Of a stretch of DNA of 64,000 bases, positions 35,704 through 45,387 are shown piece after piece. Below the pieces are notes generated by a model. That model was not told the DNA's origin. It saw nothing but the letters and a program-made list of their open reading frames with translations, and did no database searches. Made by a program: the position numbers and the translations under genes. The stretch's first letter is position 1. Every line of letters starts with the position of its first letter. Source of the stretch: Tricholomella constricta (lineage: Eukaryota > Basidiomycota > Agaricomycetes > Agaricales > Lyophyllaceae); contig JAACJP010000009.1 of the NCBI GenBank assembly GCA_013368375.1, positions 868,001-932,000 on the forward strand. Direction: 5' to 3'.

Positions 35704-38700
35704 TCACGAGTCACCGGAGGATGAATTTACATGATCGGGATTTGCAACGTAGAGGCTTGCCCGCGGTATCAGTCCATAATTCACGGTCATGCTGTGCGTC
35801 CGTTTCTTTGACCGTTCCTCGTGCCGCTTCATGTTGCCCGGAGGTGGAGCATCTCGATCGTGGGACTGGCGTCGTTCGAATTCTTGTATGCGTGCAGCAA
35901 CGGTACCAGAGGAAGGTGGTATACCGGGATTTGAAGGAGATGTCGGTGACGAGGTGACAGGCACTGAGGAGGAAGCTAGGGCTTGTATAGAGGGATGATA
36001 ATGATCAGGATGACGAGACAACGCTTCGGCGTCGGTCATCTCAATCGGAGACGCAACGTTCACCAACTCAGAGTCCCCGTGGCCAGCGGCGCCATAATTC
36101 TCATGAATCCAGGAACTGGGGCGAGTGTCGATGCTCAGACTGGCAGTGGTGCCTGTACTGACCGTGCGCCGACTGCCTGATCTCACCAACTGAACAACGT
36201 CCATCATCCCAGCAATTCTTTCGATCGCATTCGTGTCCGCCGTCCTCACAGAAGACAGGGATTTGTTATGACCTCCCTGCAGTCTCGAAGCATGTCGCGA
36301 GATACCAGATGATGGGTCTCGTTGAGAGGAACTTGACAGTTGAGACTTCGGCGAATGGCCTTCGGGGGAGGCGGAATGCACACTCTCCTCAATGGCAACC
36401 AGCCGCGGAGGTGGTTTTGGGTCTCTGAATTCGGGCATCCCTCTCGTGGATGTGTCGCTCGTCCGTCGATCAAGGAAACTCGTGTGTGCGAAACGAGCCC
36501 ACCATGAATTGCTTCGCTTCATTGGCCTATTCGTAGGAGTGGCTCCAATGATGGACGATGTGAAGAGAACTGGGGATTTCGGAGGCTCGAGTGAAGTACG
36601 AGACGTGACACGGGAGGAAGAAGTATCGAATGGGCTGTTTTGAGAGGTGGAATGCGATGAAACCGAGTTGGGAGGGTCATGAATGGAAAGGGTATTCTGA
36701 GATGTGCGTTCAGTCAAGGGACTGAGTAAATGTCCACCTTGTGATACAGGGAGAATGGTTCGAAGAGTTGGGAACTGCTGAGGAAGAGGGTGTAAATATG
36801 GCTGTGTCGGCGTATCGCCCTCGTCGACGTAACTGTCTAACGGTTCTTCTTGAATGGGGTCCGCAAAAGGATCGTTGTAGGTTCTGGTGCTGGCAAAACT
36901 CATCTGTCTCCGCCCTTGGAGCCTTGAAGTCCCTGCATAACCAGATTCCTCATCTCTCATCAAGGCAACTCCATCTGTGAATGGTTCGGCCTTCTCTTTC
37001 CATGAAGCTCCCCCAGTGCTGCCAGCAATGCTAGGCTCCCGACTCCTCTTTCGAGGGCTGATTATGCTCATCAGGGACCATGAACTGCCTCCAGTGCCGT
37101 CCCGCCTCCGGCCGTCGTACCATGCACCGAAATCTCTCGTATCCTCATCGGCCAACATATCCCTCCTCTCGGGAGCATGTCTTGCGTTCTTTGTCCCCGT
37201 AGCGGCCGCAACAACACCGGCAAGTCCCAGAGAATTGAGGACCCCAAGACTCCTGAAGGTCTGTTTGTCCGGTGAAAAACTAGCAGCAGGAATTCCGCTA
37301 CTGAAGTGTGGGCTCTCGCCGTCGTCATCACTGTCGCTTCCTTGGAGTGTCGTGAAGCGCCGTTCATCTGTTAGGCGTCTGTGGCGCCTCACATAATATG
37401 CGCCAGCGAGAGCGACTATCAGAAGTCCGAGGACACCCAAGACTGTCCCGACAACGACAGCGGTTGTTTTATCGTTCTTACTCTCGTTTGGATGGCCACC
37501 TCCTCCATTGTTTGGATTCCCAGGATCTGCGGGATCGGTTGGATGCACTCCGGGGGACGTACTTATGGAAGAGCCTGTGGACGTCGGGTGTTTAGACGTT
37601 TGAGATGGGCCAGGATGCGTCTGCATTTGGGTCGACGAAGGGGGTAGTGGTGTGAAACCGGGTTTAAAGTCACCTAGTTCAATATCATATATCTGTAAGG
37701 AGGCTGGTGACGCCTTGCCATTGCTGTAGCCTTTAGGATGTATGATGAGTTATGAGATGCAAGAACGAGTAACGCAAACCACACGCACCAAAACCAAAGA
37801 TGACCTGATTTCCATATGATGCAGCAAAATGGTCTCGTCGGGCGCCTAGTTGGGACAACACTTCAACTTGCTTCCAGACCATAGGATTCTGCGTTGTGTC
37901 AAGAATCCACCCATCAGCCCAATCATTCTGCAGAACAGCATCACTCCCTCCATGGATCAATACATTTCCTCCCGCAATTGCGGTAGCTGCGAAGGCTCTA
38001 CGCGGAGGGGGTAACGGGGAGTCAGAAACACTGATCGACGACCAAGACGGGGATGATTGAGTTGTGTCGAGAGCCCAGATCGTCGAAAACGGGAGTAATG
38101 AGTCTGTAGACTGACTGTACCCCCCAAAGACGAGCAAACGGCTGTCTGGCAACATCACTGATGCGTGTCCAGTTATAGCTGGAGGACCATTGTCGGAGGA
38201 GAGTAGAGTGAACGATGGTATGTCGGGATAGAAGATGTAATGCTCCGAAAACGCGATCTTGGAGTCGTCTGCTTTCTCTCCCCCGACGACAAGAATAGAT
38301 CCAGATGGTGAGGTAGCCGCAGAATGATGGACGCGTCGTATAGGCTCATTAGCCCAAGATGTAGGTTCTGTTATCCAGGATGGCTCAAACCGGTTTTGAA
38401 CATTTAACAGGTAGACGGAGTCGGCGACGCCGACAAGTACGGTCGGAGAGTTTGGACCTGGTTGACCACCAAAAATCATAACGTGCGATGTATTGAAGGC
38501 TGAGAGGGTATGCCAAGAGAGCGAAGGACCCTCGGAGCTTGATGAGTTTGAGGCGATACTGAGCAGATGCCATGGGGGAGAGGAGCTGTCAAATGGTGCG
38601 GATAGAGGGAGATATAGGATGTCATTGCTGTTTGGAGCTGCGGTATAGCTGTACGAGTTGAAAGGGTCGGTTTTTCCCCCATGGACGAAGAGCGCATCGT

Positions 38701-38855
38701 TGATTAAAACGGTTGCCTGACCCCACCTAAAAGATGTAAGGACTAGGTCAAAATGGGATGAATCGAACAACATACCTCGGGTCAGCATCATAAGCAGCAA
38801 CTTGATCTGAGACGAAGTAAGCGATGCAAAGACTGCAAAGTAACCTCGCGTTCAT
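35704..38855 (-). CDS. Kelch-propeller single-pass membrane protein with long cytoplasmic tail
   Basis: The start at 38855 gives a signal peptide (MNARLLCSLCIAYFVSDQVA) followed by an extracellular beta-propeller of kelch-type repeats: INDALFVHGGKTD, HVMIFGGQPG, ILVVGGEKAD, RLLVFGGYSQS, NVLIHGGSD and QVIFGFG. A Ser/Thr/Pro stalk (THPGPSQTSKHPTSTGSS) leads to one membrane helix (TTAVVVGTVLGVLGLLIVAL) with basic stop-transfer YYVRRHRR. After that come about 570 cytoplasmic residues, Ser-rich and probably disordered and phosphorylated. Introns join DPR/WGQAT and GFG/YSNGK. Proteins with this layout are common in Agaricomycetes, and some fungal members act in cell polarity or wall sensing, but this one has no assigned function. 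Galactose-oxidase copper ligands are not seen, so an enzyme role is unlikely. Confidence 0.82.
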
Positions 38856-40699
38856 GTTATTGATGATAAATTTCAGTAAATAGATAGAGTTAGATAGTTG
38901 AACTTGAAGTGCGCTATACAGATGAGTGAGAATGGAAGAGATGGTACATGCAGGTTCGTGACGTGATCGTGAAGGAATCGTGGGCTTCACAATGAAAGCA
39001 CTGTGGAGAATGGCGTGGGCGACGGGGCCATTTGGAGCACTGCCACATCAGCAAGTTCGGGAAAATGCCGTGGGACCTTGTGAAATATCACAATGATGTA
39101 GTGATTGATGGATCAATATGTAGCTTTCGCAATGGATCATATACAAATATATTGCCTAACAACATTGCAAGGGGCTACCTCGCATTGCAAGGGGTTTACA
39201 ATTGGTCGATGTTGGGTCGATGGACCATTTTTCGTGTGTCCAAAAAACAAAAAACGACCAAGTCCTTTCAAACTCCGCCTCAATGTCCATCAAGCCACCA
39301 TTTCCGTCGCGACGTCGCTCGTTGCTTCCTACTCTCTACGGGTCCCCACTTCCTTCCCTCATCTTTGCGGAGGATATATCTCCTTCCTGGTGCTTGTGGT
39401 ATCTCGTGTTGAGATCACCCGTTCTGTGGGCAACTCTGTTGGCACAAGCACCATGTCATTGCTGTGATGCCGCCCTAATATCATGTACAACTTGCTTCCC
39501 CGACACTTACATATTTTTTTTAGGGGCAACAAGTATCAAACTTCAAGATAGCTCTCATGGTAGTCTCCAATACAATTAGGTCTGTCATTTTTTCATGTTT
39601 TGTCATTCCTTAGTTGACGAAAAAATCGAGCTTGTCTGGCCGTCACGGGTGACGACGGGATCACGATGTTGCTAGGTGAGCCTTTTCTCGATCTCTTCTA
39701 ATTATCGGGCTCATCCTTTGCTACAGGTCCGACCTGTCTCCACAACCTCATCCGAAGATAGATACCGTGTCTGGGTACAGGGGCATGTCGCCGTAGTCTA
39801 AAATTACCATGTGCTATGTAGATGTATTTTCTGAAATATTATACATTTTTTCCCCTCTTTGTATTTGTGAGGGCGCAAAATCTGATTGAATCCTATCTTC
39901 TTCTGTAGCTAGCGATATAGATCATAAGGCATATATAAGGCCTTGTCAACCACGAGAGTAAATGTGAAATCCATAATCGCGGTGGGAATTGGCAATATCT
40001 GTAATCTCATACGACTAGGTGACCCCTTATGGCCATGTGGCATATATAGACCACTATATGGACATATATGGCGCGGTCAAGGCACCGCAGCAATTTCCCA
40101 AAGTTGCTGATGCACCACCCATGCACTTTCGCACACCTATGCATGTTCGTATATGTTTATCGGATTAGATTAGATCCCAGCGTTTAGCCTTGACCCCATA
40201 CCTCAAGATAATTGTCTCCCTTTTGTTCTAGAATTCAAGTTGGTCTTGTCCCCGTCGTCATCACCAAAGCCAGTCGGACTACCTTATCCACTTTAAATAT
40301 CTTTTGCCTCGGCCCTAATCGCGCTTACTCAATTATTGAGGAACATTGAAACGGGACGTGTACTCAGTACATACACCCTTAACTCGCAATTGGTTTACAA
40401 TGACTCATGGGCACTGCGAAGGGGCCATCATTTATATGCGTTGACCTGCGGCTCTTTTGGCGTCTCACTCTTCAAAGCTTTGCTGATACCGCTCTATCTA
40501 CTGACATCTGCTAAAGCTGGCTCTTCGCTCCATGCAAGCTGCGTACGGAAGTCTGATAAACACAGACCGTGCTTGCAGCTGGCTTTCATGAGGGTTTTTG
40601 CCCGTTATACGTTGTTCTTGCATATGTCGAGTACGTTATAAGTTACGAGATGCAGCACGTTCATACTCAGCGTTAGCCAACCTTTCCACGCATTACGCT
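38856..40699. other. AT-rich intergenic region, left part of the repeat island
   Basis: About 1.8 kb with no supported gene. Short direct repeats such as CATTGCAAGGGG (twice near 39160-39196) and TATATGG blocks near 40040-40070 are present. Open frames here are short and motif-free. Confidence 0.5.
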
Positions 40700-40749
40700 G
40701 GATGGATGGATGGATGGATAAGTTACCCGCAGCGGTCCCGAAAAAGAAC
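40700..40749 (-). repeat. Dispersed LINE-tail-like repeat, copy 3 (with element body upstream)
   Basis: Plus strand: five GGAT units, AAGTTACCCG, then CAGCGGTCCCGAAAAAGAA. On the minus strand this is the 3' terminus following, at about 100 bases, the reverse-transcriptase relic at 40844-41165. That order is what a LINE with an (ATCC)n tail would give. Confidence 0.6.
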
Positions 40750-40843
40750 AAGCGGGGGCCGTACTACATACATGGCATCAAATGTATGCTACGGACATAA
40801 ATAGACCAGCGCCGGTGCGATATTCGGAATCTCACGGATTAGT

Positions 40844-41165
40844 CTATCTACGTGCCACCGAAAGGAGAATGACTAGATGCAGAGAATGAAGCAGAGTTAG
40901 AGGCATCAAGCCCGTCTCAGTGTACAGTGGATGGAGAAGAGAACGAACGGAGAGGTGCAACATCCTACGAATGTAGGTCCGCTGAACGCCCTCCAGCCCA
41001 TTCAGTGCAGCACGATCAACATCTAGGACCACTTTGCACCCATGCGTCAAGTGAGGGTCAACTCGAGCCATGCACAGCTTGCTACCCGTTAACGGGGAAT
41101 TGAGCCCACAAAAGAGTCGATGCTCAACGGTGCTCCTGAGATGCCACGCGCCGCCGATGCCTTGG
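40844..41165 (-). mobile_element. Degenerate non-LTR retrotransposon, C-terminal reverse-transcriptase region
   Basis: The minus-strand frame reads STVEHRLFCGLNSPL, KLCMARVDPHLTHGCKVVLD, VDRAALNGLEGVQRTYIRR, MLHLSVRSLLHPLYTETGLM and PL. This matches, by pattern memory, the segment after the polymerase domain in Agaricomycete LINE-like proteins (LYMARVDPHLTxGCEV then LFTETGxxPxRYRR). Only about 75-100 codons survive and no polymerase YxDD motif is present, so it is a dead 3' fragment. No database search was possible. Confidence 0.5.
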
Positions 41166-41537
41166 TTGAGGAATGTTGCGGAAACATAAAGAGCTGATCA
41201 AATTGAAAAGTATAGGTGTATTTGGTGATGAAGTCGATGCACTTGCCAGCGATGTGACAGTTACGTCAACCGCATTCCCTGCCCCCAAAGACCATTTGGA
41301 CTTGCGAGCACTAATAATCATGCGATTGATGGAGCACCAGCCTGCCTGTAAGTAAGGTAGCAGTAACACCAGAGCGTCGATTCCTCTGACATCACGTGCA
41401 TTAGAATGCGTGATTGATGACTAAACATTGACAGGGCCTGTGCGCAAATTGTCTCAAAAGGGAGACTGGCGAGCTCGAAGGCTCAAGAGGCAGCAGGTCC
41501 ATCAGGGGCCGGAGCAGGATTATCGATGCATGGTTGG

Positions 41538-41741
41538 GGGCTACGCCTTCTGCATGCTTTTTGCAGTGCAGAGACTTCCCGTAAAATAGGATGTCATGGG
41601 CTACGCCTTCTGCATAGTGCAGAGACTTCCCGTGAGGTAAATTATTATGCCTACGCGTTGCGCATGCTTTTAGCGATGCAAAGAGCTGGGATGATGGGGG
41701 CTACGCCTTCTGCACGCTTATCGCAGTACGAAGACTTCCCT
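41538..41741. repeat. Four-unit diverged repeat array with internal hairpins
   Basis: Units start at 41538, 41598, 41647 and 41698 (spacing 60, 49 and 51). The shared core is GGGCTACGCCTTCTGCA followed by a loop, then TGCAGAGACTTCCC. Unit 2 is a perfect hairpin (TCTGCA TAG TGCAGA). Units 1, 3 and 4 have longer loops and drifted arms. It lies between the LINE relic and the J-domain gene. Confidence 0.75.
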
Positions 41742-43042
41742 GTGCGAAAGCGAGGGTCTCAAGACCGTGTTCTCAGACAAGCGAACGATTCATTCGTATA
41801 TGAACTGGACTTATTAAAACTGGCGCCTTCCTATGCGTCATGAATTTCTCGCCTTAACGCTTCACCATTATGCGGCAACGATTTACGTGGACTCGATATT
41901 AATGCCCTCATTTAATGTCATCCAATATGATCGGTTGAATGATGCACATGGCTGCGAGTGACGAGACTCCATTTTCTGCAGGCTGGTGATATGTGATCGC
42001 CTTCGCTGTCCATTTGGAACGAGGACATGTATCGAGAGTGCCGCAGCAGCAAAGCCCAGAGAAGCGCTTCCGAATGGAAATTAAATCTTGGTTGTTTACT
42101 CTGTCATTGCTTGGATAAGGCACATGAACCAGGTCGTTCATGATTTTGAAGAGCTGACGCAGATTTTTACTTCCGTTAAAATTATTTGGCTATTCTGTTT
42201 GTGGGAGAGACGAAGCAAGCGCCCGGCAATGTTGGATGGGCTACTTGAGAAGCCGACCACGAAGCACTTGTCTTCTTGATGTCTTTGCCGCCGACGTAGA
42301 GGCTCTTTATCTTCCCTAAATATGGAATGAGCAAATGTATTCATCGGTCCTGAAGGCCTGACGCCGCCAGGGCCCCCATCTAAGCAAGCGACCTGGAGCC
42401 CTTATGAAGATAGTTCGTTCTTCAAAGGAAACTAAACCATGACAACTTTATCCCAGGAGTTTTAGAGGTATTTCAGCCTCGAGGGAGGCTTACGACATAC
42501 AATGACAGCAACCTGTACTTGACTGGACAAGTCGACGATAGCTAAGGCAAAAAGAGATCAGATGTGACTCCTCAAAGACGGTGACAACGGTGACAAGGGT
42601 GACAGACTTGGCAAGGGATTCATTTCCATAGAGCGAAATGAAAGGCCAGACGAATTGAAGAGGAGGCAAGACTAACCGAACTTGACATCAGGCTAGCAAC
42701 TCCTCAGGCCTCAACTGTCACCGTGACAGAGGAAGACTCCGGTTCTGATTTTGCACCATACCCCGGTAAGAAAATCTGCCTTAGTGGGAGAGCTGTCGGG
42801 TTTGAACGGAGTATCGACGGATTAGCAGGACGTAGGAAGGAGTATAGACAAGCTTCTGAATCAAGTTAGGGTCTAGGAGCTTAGACGGCAACACCTGAGG
42901 TACAAACGCCATTCTGGTTCGGTCCGCTCTTTCATGGTCTCGATTGGCCCTTGGCCTGCTACGGAAGCAGGAGCCGTTATCGATGAAGATCGCTCTAGGT
43001 TTGGGGCGACAGGGGGACTAAAGTTATTGATTTCACTAGACA

Positions 43043-43069
43043 GGATGGATGGATGGATGATGGATGGAT
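43043..43069. repeat. GGAT microsatellite
   Basis: Six GGAT units with one interruption. Unlike the other three GGAT sites it is not followed by the CAGCGGTCCC motif. Confidence 0.8.
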
Positions 43070-43504
43070 CAGCTCACACAGAATTATAAAGACGGTATGT
43101 TTCTTTACTATTTATAGCCAATCAGAACCGTCTCCGTCCGTACCACTTCTGACCTTGTCCGGATCTGAGCACCCCAGTTTTCATTTGGTACGTTCACCTG
43201 CTCATGCAATCACTACGAATTCATAACAGTTCCTTGGGACCCTTTCTTAGCCGTATGAGTACCTCAAACTCAGCAGATCTCTCTTCTTCTCCCGTCTTCT
43301 CTCCCGACATGACGCCAATAGGTTAGCCACGAGGTACACCATCCTAGAACCTCTCCACAAAAAATCATCGTCATGTCCCACATTTGGGTTGAGTCCGGAT
43401 CCCGTCCCAATGTCCTTGATATTTAAGGGACCTCTTGAGACCAAGCTTCAACCCCAGTTGTCGCTCCACGTTTATAGGCCACCATATTGCCTGCCTGCTT
43501 CACA

Positions 43505-45037
43505 ATGGACACGAAAGAACCTCACGAACTCCTAGGTCTTCCTGCCGACGCGACCATGGGCGAGATTAAACAGGCTTACAAGCAAATGGTAGCGGTGTTC
43601 GCATTCCCCACGCGCGGGACTGCTCACGTCTTTCCAGGCTCTTAAATGGCACCCTGATAGACACATCCACGACAACACCAAAGACCGCGCGATCAGCATG
43701 TTTGCCCAAGTGAGTTTTCTAGTAAGGTTGTCAATGAAAATCAAATCCCTTTGCTTGTAACGCGTTGGATTCAGGTGACTAATGCGTATCAATTGTTAAT
43801 GCGCGACCTTGATCCTCCTCCCGCAACCACGAAATCGAAATCGCACGCACGACCTCCAACCCCAGTTCCGAGTTGCAGATCTTCCACAGGATCGACGACC
43901 TCCACGAGCTCAAATTCACCATCACGCCTCTCTACATCATTTCATTCCGACGACTCCCAGACTACTCTACCGTCTAGCTTCCGTGGTAGTGAGACAGGCC
44001 CGAATTTCAAGCCATTTAATCGCTACCTTGATCACTCCTTCGACTCACCTATCAGTATTTCAAATGAAGTCTCTTCCCAGGAGACGAACGGATCCGATAT
44101 GCCTGAAGATACTCTCCGACCTAACTCCCCACGAACGTTTCCTGGTCGCCGACATCCAGCATGTTTCGCGAACAATAATGTTCAGTCAGTCAATGCAGGC
44201 TGGAACGCCCGTGTCGGAAGGCTAAAGTAGGAAATGATAAACTCCAAATGCCCGGCGTTTAATATTCTGTCTTCCAAAACAGACCCCCGCCTTCACATCC
44301 GATACGGGTTCCTATGGCTGTAAGCCTCTTCAACGGAGGAGATGATACACAGTTACTGAGGCCGGGACCGCCTCTTTATTCAATCGGCTTGGGGACTTTG
44401 GGAGAGTGGGCCTATTCTCTGACCCTTACGCTCGAAGAACTCTTCGCCGGTAAACATTGCCGCTTCTGTGTCGTTCGTCGCTTTCTCTCGGGACGCTTGA
44501 AGAATGTGATTATTGAATTGGACATTCCGTCGGGATGTCAGCGTGGGACGAGGATTCTATGTCGAGGCGTGGGCCATGAACTTCCGACTGGAAAACTCCA
44601 GGACATTGCCTTCGTTATTGAACAGGCGCCTCATTCCCGGTTTTCGCGCATACGGGATGACTTATTTTTGGACATACGGCTGCCATGGATGGACTCATTT
44701 GAACGCCGACCCAAGGAGGTATGTATAAAGGGGATAGACGGGGAAGAGATCAGTGTCTTTATAGATTTTCTACGGGATAAGCTGTTCAAGGGCGACCTTA
44801 GCGTAAGGGGCGCTGGGATGCCGGTTAGAGAAGGAGGACGGGTACGTGGAAGAGGGAATCTTGTCATCCGGTCAGCTTTGTTCTTTCATCCATGCCTCTC
44901 TTATTGATGTCGATTGTTTTTTACATGCGTGTAGATGGGAAATACAGCCCCCGACTACCCAAGTACGACAGTTTTGGGATCGCTTTTTACATCCGACTCG
45001 GAGGGCCAAACGAAGCGATGTCGCGCATTACACGTAG
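43505..45037 (+). CDS. J-domain (DnaJ/Hsp40) protein, type II-like
   Basis: Exons 1-3 give the J domain: MDTKEPHELLGLPADATMGE, IKQAYKQMALKWHPDRH (HPD intact) and VTNAYQLLMRDL. A Ser/Thr-rich linker of about 140 residues follows. It takes the place of the Gly/Phe region, and no CxxCxGxG zinc finger is seen. The C-terminal part (SLTLTLEELFAGKHCRF, NVIIELDIPSGCQRGTRILC, GKLQDIAFVIEQAPHSRFSR and IRDDLFLDIRLPWMDSF) is a DnaJ substrate-binding domain. The last exon (WEIQPPTTQVRQFWDRF) ends at 45037. It should act as an Hsp70 co-chaperone; the client and compartment are not visible, and no signal peptide or membrane helix is present. Confidence 0.88.
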
Positions 45038-45387
45038 CTTCCGTTGATGACGGCGGAAGGGTCAGTGTAGAGCAGGTAGAAAGCCTTGAAGGGGAGAAAT
45101 ACCTCAGGCGATCATTGTTATTGGGTTGATATCTCGCCGTGTGGAACACATGATAACTGCACTCCATCCGTCGTGCAGTAAGTACTCAAAACTTGTCGTT
45201 CCTAGTACTCCAGTTACTTTCATTTTCCGAAAGCAAGTCCTTTGACTGTTCATGTGACGATTGAATCATCTGGCCGTTGACGTCGCTCACTCTCACACCC
45301 ATGAATGTGATTTCCGTTGTCGTGTGCCGGCCGCCGCAATGCAATTCATCACTGCTTTTGTCCCCTACTTATCGAGAGGATACTTAG
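45038..45387. other. Gap between J-domain gene and GMC oxidoreductase 1
   Basis: 350 bp holding the J-domain 3' UTR and the GMC promoter. An ATG at 45341 opens a different frame that does not join the GMC exons. No specific element is identified. Confidence 0.4.

Larger units (their letters stand above)
41166..43504. other. Intergenic region, right part of the repeat island
   Basis: About 2.3 kb with the hairpin repeat array (41538-41741), GGTGACAAC-type 9-mers (42576-42605), an exon-like open stretch near 42693-42766, and a GGAT microsatellite (43043-43069). I find no intact gene. Confidence 0.5.

Noticed and set aside
39032..39579. Overlapping plus-strand open frames of about 120 codons
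   Set aside because: Three frames overlap with similar lengths, none has motifs or splice extensions, and the composition is like the surrounding intergenic DNA.
41173..41355. Possible plus-strand exon (LKSIGVFGDEVDALASDV)
   Set aside because: Plausible composition, but no partner exon and no family match. It sits next to the LINE relic and could be part of decayed element sequence.
41526..41843. 105-codon plus-strand frame over the hairpin array
   Set aside because: The frame exists only because it translates diverged repeats; unit spacing is not a multiple of three throughout, so the repeat protein would change frame.
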